This document shows, one piece after another, positions 1 through 6,316 of a stretch of DNA of 9,546 nucleotides. The stretch spans positions 1 through 9,546 of the forward strand of contig CACXFP010000018.1 in NCBI GenBank assembly GCA_902766985.1, in the 5' to 3' direction. This stretch comes from an uncultured Bacteroidia bacterium. Its GTDB lineage: Bacteria; Bacteroidota; Bacteroidia; Bacteroidales; UBA932. The position numbers and the translations under genes are program-made. Positions within the stretch are counted from its first letter, which is position 1. Every line of letters starts with the position of its first letter. The notes below the pieces were generated by a model, which did no database searches, was not told the DNA's origin, and was given only the letters and a program-made list of their open reading frames with translations.

Positions 1-1452
1 AGCGGAGTGGGAGGAAGATCATACTCCTACTGCCCTGAAAGCATGAAATATACGGCAGATGTGGCCCTTTCCTCCGGCCTCAACCGCTTCGTCATCCACG
101 AATCCTCGCACCAGCCGGACGACATCCACCGCCCAGGCCTGGACCTTGTCGGATATGGGCAGTGGTTCAACCGGCACGAGACCTGGGCTGAAGAAGCTAA
201 AGTATGGACCGACTACCTTGCCAGAAGTTCATTCATGCTACGTCAGGGCCGGTTCATGGCGGACATACTCTACTTCTACGGTGAAGACAACTGCATCACC
301 GGACTTTTCGGCCACAACCTCCCTGAAATCCCGTCAGGTTACTCATTTGATTTCATCAATCCATACGGCCTCATCAACGCCGTCTCTCCCTCTGCCGGTC
401 ACCTCACCACCCGGTCCGGAATGGATTACAGGATACTGGTACTCGACCCCCAGTGCCGGACCGTATCAGTCCCTGTACTCCGCAGGATTGTAGAAATCGC
501 CGAGGCAGGAGTCCCCGTCTGCGGAGTCCTTCCCGAAAAGGCAGCATCCCTGACAGACAACCCGGAAGAATTCCGTGTCCTGATTCAACGCCTGAAGGCC
601 CTGATGATGGAGACACCTGTCGCCGAAGCTCTTGAGTCAACAGGCATAAAACCGGATTTCATCGCTCCCAAGGATTGGGCATATGTCCACAGGCAGACTC
701 CGGATGACGACATTTACTGGATAAGGAATTTCTCCGGTGCCCGAGCATGCGCCACCGTCAGGGTAAAGGCCGGAGCCGGACAGCCGAGAGTCATGGACCC
801 CGCAACGGGAAAGACGCGCAGGATACATTCTTCCACCGATGATGAAGGGTACAGGAGTTTCACCCTGGATATGGAGGAGAATGACGCTCTGTTCGTCGTC
901 ATCGGCAAGGCCTTGGAGGAAGAAAAGCCTGTGGCCAGAAGGGAGGAAGTTTCCCTCGTCACGCTTTCAGGCCCTTGGACACTCTCGTTCGAGTCCGGCC
1001 TCGGAGCCCCGGAAAAAACTGTGTTCGATCACCTTATGTCGTACACAGAATCTTCCGACAAGGACATCCGCCATTACTCCGGCACGGTCTCCTACAGGAA
1101 ATCGTTCAAGCTGGGCAAGGGAGGGATAAGGTCTTTCCAATCCTTCGCGATAGACCTGGGTTCGGTAAAGAACCTGGCCAGGGTGTATGTCAACGGTCAT
1201 GACATCGGCACGGCATGGAAGACACCGTTCAAGCTGGACATACCCCAAGCCTACCTTCACCCGGGAAAGAACGAACTGGAAATCAAGGTTTACAACCTCT
1301 GGGTAAACAGGATTATCGGGGACCTGCAACCAGACTGCGACAAGAAGTGGACCTATATCTCTTCCCTCTTCTTTACCGCTGACTCTCCCCTGCTTCCTTC
1401 AGGACTCCTGGGCCCCGTGAGGATCATCGGCATAAACGAAACAAACGAATAA
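1..1452 (+). CDS. GH106-like glycoside hydrolase (probable alpha-L-rhamnosidase), C-terminal part, 5' end outside window
   Basis: The frame is open from base 1 to the TAA at 1450-1452, giving 483 visible codons with no start in view; the GTG at base 7 is only an internal valine. The first part, around bases 30-300, resembles the catalytic region of the large Bacteroidota GH106 alpha-L-rhamnosidases. It has GLNRFVIHESSHQP (about 73-117), GYGQWFNRHETW, then YLARSSFMLRQGRFMADILY. An SFDFINPYGLINAV segment follows at about 346-387. From about base 950 there is a GH2-like sugar-binding jelly-roll domain, with GPWTLSFESG near its start, then RVYVNGHDIGTAWKTPF and GKNELEIKVYNLWVNRI. The family usually runs to 1,000 residues or more, so roughly half is missing, including any signal peptide. 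Such enzymes cleave terminal L-rhamnose from plant glycans such as rhamnogalacturonan. I did not assign catalytic residues. Family membership is judged from remembered motifs; the substrate is inferred. The ZIP gene starts 13 bp downstream on the same strand. Confidence 0.8.
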   Translation, partial: SGVGGRSYSYCPESMKYTADVALSSGLNRFVIHESSHQPDDIHRPGLDLVGYGQWFNRHETWAEEAKVWTDYLARSSFMLRQGRFMADILYFYGEDNCITGLFGHNLPEIPSGYSFDFINPYGLINAVSPSAGHLTTRSGMDYRILVLDPQCRTVSVPVLRRIVEIAEAGVPVCGVLPEKAASLTDNPEEFRVLIQRLKALMMETPVAEALESTGIKPDFIAPKDWAYVHRQTPDDDIYWIRNFSGARACATVRVKAGAGQPRVMDPATGKTRRIHSSTDDEGYRSFTLDMEENDALFVVIGKALEEEKPVARREEVSLVTLSGPWTLSFESGLGAPEKTVFDHLMSYTESSDKDIRHYSGTVSYRKSFKLGKGGIRSFQSFAIDLGSVKNLARVYVNGHDIGTAWKTPFKLDIPQAYLHPGKNELEIKVYNLWVNRIIGDLQPDCDKKWTYISSLFFTADSPLLPSGLLGPVRIIGINETNE

Positions 1453-1465
1453 GTATCTGTCAATC

Positions 1466-2242
1466 ATGGAATTGTTCTGGGGTCTTTTCATTCCGTTCAT
1501 CGGCACTACCCTCGGTGCCGCAATGGTATTCCTGATGCACAAAGACATGTCTCCGTGGGTGGAGAAACTCCTTGCCGGTTTCGCAGCCGGGGTCATGCTT
1601 GCCGCCTCGGTGTGGTCCCTCCTCATTCCCTCCCTGGAGATGGGAGCGTCCTCAGGCCATGCCGGCTGGATTCCGGCATGCACCGGTTTCCTGGCCGGAA
1701 TGGGTTTCCTTCTGGTGCTTGACTCAATCATCCCCCACCTGCACGTGGAATCCTCCGAACCTGAAGGACTCAAGTCCAACTGGAAGAAGACCACCATGCT
1801 CGTGCTTGCCGTAACCCTCCACAACATCCCGGAAGGGATGGCGGTCGGAATAACCCTCGCCGGAGCGATCAACGGAGCCGAAGGACTGACGATGGCAGGC
1901 GCCCTCGCGCTGTCCATAGGAATAGCCATACAGAATTTCCCGGAAGGGGCGATCGTGGCCATGCCGCTTGAATCGGCAGGCCATTCGAAGCCGAAGTCCT
2001 TCCTGCTCGGCACCCTCTCAGGTGCCGTCGAGCCGGTGGCTGGGCTGCTTACAGTGGCGCTCACTTCCCTGGTCATAAGCATCATGCCTCACCTGCTTGC
2101 ATTTGCAGCCGGAGCAATGATATATGTAGTTGTGGAAGAGCTGATTCCCGAATCCCAGTCAGGAACGCACAGCAACATTGCAACGATAGGTGTCGCCGCA
2201 GGTTTCGCCCTTATGATGGTACTCGACGTCGCCCTCGGCTAG
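1466..2242 (+). CDS. ZIP-family divalent metal transporter (GufA/ZupT-like)
   Basis: This is a 258-residue inner-membrane protein expected to import zinc or other divalent metals. It shows about eight hydrophobic segments and the two signature ZIP transmembrane motifs: HNIPEGMAVG (residues 119-128) and QNFPEGAIVA (156-165). These carry the His, Asn, Glu and Gln ligands of the binuclear metal site. A third conserved patch, VVVEELIPES (221-230), lies in a late helix. The loop between helices 3 and 4 contains HLHVE (91-95), a possible metal-binding patch; such histidine-bearing loops are usual in the family. Length is normal for bacterial ZIP proteins. The ATG at 1466 gives a start with the N-terminus in the first membrane helix; no Shine-Dalgarno sequence precedes it. 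It follows the glycosidase gene by 13 bp and may be read through from it, although the functions are not obviously related. Its TAG stop overlaps that of the convergent ettA. Metal specificity cannot be read from the sequence. Confidence 0.9.
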   Translation: MELFWGLFIPFIGTTLGAAMVFLMHKDMSPWVEKLLAGFAAGVMLAASVWSLLIPSLEMGASSGHAGWIPACTGFLAGMGFLLVLDSIIPHLHVESSEPEGLKSNWKKTTMLVLAVTLHNIPEGMAVGITLAGAINGAEGLTMAGALALSIGIAIQNFPEGAIVAMPLESAGHSKPKSFLLGTLSGAVEPVAGLLTVALTSLVISIMPHLLAFAAGAMIYVVVEELIPESQSGTHSNIATIGVAAGFALMMVLDVALG

Positions 2243-3933
2243 TCCTCCATCAACTTGCGGTACTTCACCCTCTTGGGCTCGACCTGTCCGAGACGGGCCA
2301 GCTTGTTTTGCTCATATTCCGAATACGAGCCCTCGAAATAGTAAACCTTCGAATCGCCTTCGAAGGCAAGGATATGCGTGCAGATACGGTCAAGGAACCA
2401 GCGGTCGTGGCTGATGATTACGGCACAGCCGGCGAAATCGTCCAAAGCCTCCTCGAGCGCCCGCAAAGTATTGACGTCGATGTCGTTGGTGGGCTCGTCC
2501 AGGAGCAGGACATTCCCCTCTTCCTTCAGGGCGAGGGCCAGCTGGAGCCTGTTTCTCTCTCCTCCGGACAAGGCTGAGCAGAGCTTCTGCTGATCCCCTC
2601 CGGAGAAATTGAACCTTGCAAGATAGGCCCTGGCATTGATGTCCCTGCCTCCCATCCTGATGAATTCATTCCCGCCGGAAATCACCTCATAGATGGTCTT
2701 TTCCGGATCGATGCTGGTGTGCTGCTGATCGACATAGGCAAGCTTGACGGTATCCCCTACCTCAAAGGTCCCAGCGTCCGGGGTGTCGAGACCCATGATA
2801 AGGCGGAAAAGGGTGGTCTTGCCGGCTCCGTTGGGTCCGATGACTCCCACGATGCCGTTCGGCGGAAGGACGAAGTTGAGGTCGTCATAGAGCAACTTAT
2901 CCCCATAGGCCTTGCGTACATGGCTGGCCTCGATGACCTTGCTTCCGAGACGCGGACCGTTGGGAATGAAGATCTCAAGCCTTTCCTCCTTCTCCTTCAC
3001 TCCCTCCTCGAGGAGTTTGTTGTAACTGTTGAGACGGGCCTTGCCCTTGGCCTGGCGGGCCTTGGGAGCCATATGGATCCATTCGAGCTCCCTCTGGAGA
3101 GTCTTGCGACGCTTGCTCTCGGTCTTCTCCTCCATGGCCAGTCTCTTTGTCTTCTGGTCCAGCCAGCTGGAATAGTTCCCCTGCCACGGGATACCCTCCC
3201 CACGATCCAGTTCAAGGATCCAGCCGGCTACATGGTCGAGGAAATAGCGATCGTGGGTGACTGCTATGACGGTGCCTTCGTACTGCTGCAGGTGCTGCTC
3301 CAGCCAGTCAATGGATTCCGCGTCGAGGTGGTTGGTCGGCTCGTCCAGCAGGAGCACGTCCGGCTTCTGGAGAAGAAGCCGGCACAAGGCCACCCTCCTC
3401 CTTTCCCCTCCGCTCAGGTTCGCTGCGAGCTGGTCGTCCGGAGGACAGCGCAGGGCATCCATCGCCCTCTCCAGTTTGGAGTCCAGGCTCCACGCATCAC
3501 AGGCATCTATCTTCGACTGAACCTCGGCCTGGCGGTCCATGAGTTTCTGCATCTTGTCCGGATCCTCATAATATTCCGGAAGAGCGAAACTGTTGTTGAT
3601 TTCCTCATACTCTGCAAGAAGGTCCACGGCTTCCTGGACTCCTTCCTGGACAATTTCCTTCACCGTCTTTTCAGGATCAAGATAAGGGTCCTGCTCCAGA
3701 TAACCAACTGAATAGCCAGGAGCGAAAACGACCTCTCCCCTAGTGGGCCTGTCAATTCCCGCGATAATCTTCATCAAGGTGGACTTTCCGGCCCCGTTCA
3801 AGCCTATGATGCCGATCTTGGCCCCGTAGAAGAATGAGAGGTAAATGTCTTTCAGGAGGGTTTTGTTGCTCGAAGGGATGATCTTGCTCACCCCGACCAT
3901 CGAGAATATTATCTTCTTGTCATCTTTTTCCAT
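2239..3933 (-). CDS. ettA: Energy-dependent translational throttle protein EttA (ABC-F ATPase)
   Basis: A 564-residue cytoplasmic ABC-F protein with two ATPase domains and no membrane segment. ABC1 has Walker A GLNGAGKST (residues 44-52), signature LSGGE (173-177) and Walker B with DEPTNHLD (about 193-204). ABC2 has Walker A GPNGAGKTT (366-374), signature LSGGE (455-459) and Walker B with DEPTNDID (about 475-486). The linker between them (about 270-320) contains WIHMAPKARQAKGKARL, very close to the EttA P-site tRNA-interaction motif. Together with the LSFFYGAKIGIIGLNGAGKST N-terminal pattern this separates it from Uup and YheS. EttA binds the ribosomal E site and gates the first elongation steps according to ATP/ADP. 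The start was set at the ATG at 3931-3933 because the protein then begins a few residues before the conserved FSMVGVSK; a longer frame to 3975 adds 14 unconserved residues. A possible minus-strand promoter is TTG (3975-3973), 20 nt, then TATTTC (3952-3947), an imperfect -7. The TAG stop shares CTAG with the ZIP gene. Confidence 0.95.
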   Translation of the reverse strand: MEKDDKKIIFSMVGVSKIIPSSNKTLLKDIYLSFFYGAKIGIIGLNGAGKSTLMKIIAGIDRPTRGEVVFAPGYSVGYLEQDPYLDPEKTVKEIVQEGVQEAVDLLAEYEEINNSFALPEYYEDPDKMQKLMDRQAEVQSKIDACDAWSLDSKLERAMDALRCPPDDQLAANLSGGERRRVALCRLLLQKPDVLLLDEPTNHLDAESIDWLEQHLQQYEGTVIAVTHDRYFLDHVAGWILELDRGEGIPWQGNYSSWLDQKTKRLAMEEKTESKRRKTLQRELEWIHMAPKARQAKGKARLNSYNKLLEEGVKEKEERLEIFIPNGPRLGSKVIEASHVRKAYGDKLLYDDLNFVLPPNGIVGVIGPNGAGKTTLFRLIMGLDTPDAGTFEVGDTVKLAYVDQQHTSIDPEKTIYEVISGGNEFIRMGGRDINARAYLARFNFSGGDQQKLCSALSGGERNRLQLALALKEEGNVLLLDEPTNDIDVNTLRALEEALDDFAGCAVIISHDRWFLDRICTHILAFEGDSKVYYFEGSYSEYEQNKLARLGQVEPKRVKYRKLMED

Positions 3934-3957
3934 ATCGCTAATATAAGAAATAATCGC

Positions 3958-3965
3958 TACATTTG
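3958..3965 (+). promoter_or_regulatory. Candidate Bacteroidota -7 element (TACATTTG) for the serine hydrolase gene
   Basis: TACATTTG matches TAnnTTTG exactly and ends 15 bases before the ATG at 3981, so the leader would be very short. No TTTG or TTG is present at the usual distance upstream (around 3934-3939), which weakens the call. The whole divergent gap to ettA is only 47 bp. Confidence 0.4.
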
Positions 3966-3980
3966 GAAAAACCAATCATC

Positions 3981-5036
3981 ATGAACAGATTCTTCGCCCT
4001 CGCAGTCACCCTGCTCGCGCTGGCCTCATGCGGCAGCCGGGACATCATCGACCTCCCCCGCAGGAAGGCATCCGAAAAACTCGACAAGGCTTTCTCAGAG
4101 TATCTGAGGGCCGTCGAAACCGACTCCGTGAACATGCACAGCGTCATGATTGTCCAGCACGGGAAGGTCCTGGAAGAGAAATGGTTCGGAGACGAGACCC
4201 CGGGAAAGCCGCACATCCTTCACTCCGTGAGCAAGACATTCACGGCCACCGCGGTCGGCCTTGCCGCCAATGAAGGTCTGCTGAAGCTGTCCGACCGCCT
4301 CGTGGATTTCTTCCCGGACAAGCTTCCGGACATGGATGCGCTTCCCCCGGAGCAGAGGAAGAATCTTGAAGCAGTCACGGTCAGGGACCTGCTCACGATG
4401 AACTGCGGACATGATACGGACCCTTCAGGGGTTATCCGCAGAAGTACCGGAGACTGGGTTGAAGCCTTCCTTGCCGTCCCCGTCGTCCACACCCCGGGAA
4501 CGTTCTACTGCTACAGCAGCATCGGCACATACATGCTTTCAGCGATAGTCCAGAAGCTTACCGGGGAAAAAGTCGTGGATTACCTCACACCGCGCCTGTT
4601 CGGACCCCTCCATATCGAAAAGCCCCATTGGGATGAGAGTCCGCAAGGGATCAACACCGGCGGCTGGGGCCTCTACCTCAAGACAGAGGATCTGGCCAAG
4701 ATGGGTCAGCTGTTCCTCCAGAAAGGGAAATGGAACGGGAAACAGGTCCTTCCGGAGGAATGGGTAGCAGAGGCGTCATCCTTCCAGGTCCCTTCCGTTC
4801 CTTCGGGCGTCCGCCCTGAAGATGCCGCAAAACTGGGAGAGACAAGCGACTGGGTGCAGGGATACGGATACCAGATGTGGCGGTGCCGCCACAATGCATA
4901 CCGCGCCGACGGGGCCTACGGGCAGTATATAATCGTCATACCTGAAAAAGATGCCGTGATAGCGGCAACCGCCCGCACCGGGGACATGCAGAAGGAGCTC
5001 AACCTCTTCTGGGACAATATCCTCCCCGCCCTTTAG
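3981..5036 (+). CDS. Serine hydrolase lipoprotein, beta-lactamase / class C fold
   Basis: A 351-residue exported protein of the beta-lactamase/penicillin-binding-protein fold (COG1680-type serine hydrolases). The N-terminus is a lipoprotein signal: basic MNR, a hydrophobic core, and a lipobox LASC with the acylated cysteine at residue 17. This fixes the start at the ATG at 3981 rather than the TTG at 3963. The nucleophile motif SxxK is SVSK (residues 82-85). The second motif reads YSS (178-180) where YxN is usual. The third region is the DGAYGQ segment (310-315) in place of KTG, which is common in esterase- and peptidase-like members. FFPDKLPD, VRDLLTMNCG and TPGTFYCYSSIGTYMLSAIV are typical family blocks. 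It probably acts in the periplasm or on the cell surface on an ester, amide or D-amino-acid peptide substrate. Nothing supports true beta-lactam resistance. It is divergent from ettA and its TAG lies 5 bp from the stop of the convergent larA-like gene. Confidence 0.88.
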   Translation: MNRFFALAVTLLALASCGSRDIIDLPRRKASEKLDKAFSEYLRAVETDSVNMHSVMIVQHGKVLEEKWFGDETPGKPHILHSVSKTFTATAVGLAANEGLLKLSDRLVDFFPDKLPDMDALPPEQRKNLEAVTVRDLLTMNCGHDTDPSGVIRRSTGDWVEAFLAVPVVHTPGTFYCYSSIGTYMLSAIVQKLTGEKVVDYLTPRLFGPLHIEKPHWDESPQGINTGGWGLYLKTEDLAKMGQLFLQKGKWNGKQVLPEEWVAEASSFQVPSVPSGVRPEDAAKLGETSDWVQGYGYQMWRCRHNAYRADGAYGQYIIVIPEKDAVIAATARTGDMQKELNLFWDNILPAL

Positions 5037-5041
5037 AATGA

Positions 5042-6310
5042 CTATCTGAACCGGCTCCTGTGGGCCCAGAGGCCGAGGGCCGGATTGGATATGTAGTAGA
5101 TTTCTTCTCCTCCGACGGTATTCCACCCGTCATGGAGCTTCTCTGGTCTATACTCCGCCATAAGGGCGTCAAGGTCTCCCCAGTTGTAGCCGACTCCCTC
5201 TATCTCTTCCCTGCTTACCCCCGGACCCGGAGCGTAGGTGATGTTGAAACGGCCTTCCGACGAACCATGGATAAGATGGGCGGAGGCGCCCAGGTTCTCC
5301 CGGAGCTCCGCATTCTTTTCGGTACATTCAAGGGTATGGGGAGTGCCTTTGTATCCGTATTTACGGATAAGCCGGTCGATGACGGGATCTTCCCCGAATT
5401 CCCTCAAGGCAGGTGCCAGGATTATCAGGTCGGCTCCGTCGTCAAGCGCCATCCTGGTCCTGTAAACAGCCTTGTTCCCGAGCCAGGTGCTCTTGAATTC
5501 AGCAGGATCGAGCCATACCAGGCACTTGCGTACCGGCTTTTCGACCATGATGAAATTCGTCTCCAGGGACAGTTCCGCCGCCTTGCGGAAGCACTCGAAG
5601 TCGTCTCCGACGAAGAGCCCTTTCGTGACCATCCTTCCGTTTTCCTTCGCCCTCACGGTGAGGACATAGACGATGGGCAGCGAAGGGATAAACCTCTCGC
5701 GGGCATACTCAAACACGTCCCTCACGGGACTCTTTGCCCGTCCCATGATCCTTTCCATGCCGTAGCTGGCCCCGATGAAATGGCTCTTGTTGATGAAATC
5801 GGAACCTCCAACACCCACGAAGATGTTCTTGGTGTAATTGGCCATCCCTATCACCTCATGGGGAACAACCTGCCCGATGGAAAGGATAAGGTCGAACGAG
5901 GGGTCCAGGAGCATCCTGTTCACCTGGACCTTCATGCCATAGTGGAGTTTTCCTTCGGACACTTCTTCGATAAATGATGCCGGCACCTCGCCCACCGTCT
6001 CGACACCGTTCCTCCAGTCATGGACCCTGAACTTACTCTCAGGGACTCCGGGAAACATCCCGGCTATCTGCCCGGGCGTCATCGGGCTGTGGGTTCCAAG
6101 GGCAGGAAGAATATCCGTTAGGGCTTCCCCGTAATACTCTTCGGCAATCGAGGTTATCTCTCCGGCATAGGAGTTCAGCCTCGTATAGTCGGGTGGTATG
6201 GCCATGACTCTCCTGCGGGGGCCCAGGGAATCAAAAACTCCGCGGAGGGCCTCCCTCACCTCCTGGGGTGACAGGACGTCCTCCGCGGAACCTCTTTCAT
6301 AATAAACCAT
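5042..6310 (-). CDS. LarA-family nickel-pincer-dependent 2-hydroxyacid racemase/epimerase homologue
   Basis: A 422-residue cytoplasmic protein of the LarA/DUF2088 family. LarA racemises lactate using the nickel-pincer nucleotide cofactor. Key Lactiplantibacillus LarA residues (D72, R75, H108, H174, K184, H200) have clear counterparts: D41 and R44 in PDYTRLNS, H74 in ALGTHSPMT, H151 in VVPHEVIG, K161 in ANYTKNIFVG and H177 in INKSHF. The H-to-K spacing of 10 and K-to-H spacing of 16 are identical to LarA. The cofactor-linking lysine and nickel-ligand histidine are therefore present, and the enzyme is probably active. The substrate is not known: several LarA homologues act on other 2-hydroxyacids or sugar acids, so lactate should not be assumed. 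No larB, larC or larE cofactor-synthesis gene is in the window. It begins 6 bp after the phosphatase stop on the same strand, so the two are almost certainly one transcript. No Shine-Dalgarno sequence is visible. Its stop is 5 bp from that of the convergent lipoprotein gene. Confidence 0.88.
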   Translation of the reverse strand: MVYYERGSAEDVLSPQEVREALRGVFDSLGPRRRVMAIPPDYTRLNSYAGEITSIAEEYYGEALTDILPALGTHSPMTPGQIAGMFPGVPESKFRVHDWRNGVETVGEVPASFIEEVSEGKLHYGMKVQVNRMLLDPSFDLILSIGQVVPHEVIGMANYTKNIFVGVGGSDFINKSHFIGASYGMERIMGRAKSPVRDVFEYARERFIPSLPIVYVLTVRAKENGRMVTKGLFVGDDFECFRKAAELSLETNFIMVEKPVRKCLVWLDPAEFKSTWLGNKAVYRTRMALDDGADLIILAPALREFGEDPVIDRLIRKYGYKGTPHTLECTEKNAELRENLGASAHLIHGSSEGRFNITYAPGPGVSREEIEGVGYNWGDLDALMAEYRPEKLHDGWNTVGGEEIYYISNPALGLWAHRSRFR

Positions 6311-6316
6311 GGATGC

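Noticed and set aside
7..9. GTG as the start of the glycosidase
   Set aside because: The frame is open to base 1 and the protein starts mid-domain, so the gene is simply cut by the window edge.
1399..2085. Minus-strand open frame of 228 codons
   Set aside because: It is a shadow of the ZIP transporter gene and spans the gap to the glycosidase gene without any recognisable feature.
2224..2231. CGACGTCG palindrome near the ZIP stop as a terminator or operator
   Set aside because: It has no loop, no T run, and lies in coding sequence; an 8-bp palindrome in GC-rich DNA is not meaningful alone.
2719..3711. Plus-strand open frame of 330 codons
   Set aside because: It is antisense to the well-supported ettA gene, and its translation matches no motif I know; GC-rich codon use in ettA leaves this frame open.
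3934..3975. 14-residue N-terminal extension of EttA
   Set aside because: EttA proteins begin shortly before the FSM..V.K block, and the extension covers the likely promoter region of the divergent pair.
3963..3980. TTG start for the serine hydrolase
   Set aside because: It would put six residues before the signal peptide and overlaps the TACATTTG element; the ATG at 3981 gives a standard lipoprotein signal.
5060..5977. Plus-strand open frame of 305 codons
   Set aside because: It is antisense to the LarA homologue, whose catalytic motifs are intact, and the translation shows no recognisable domain.
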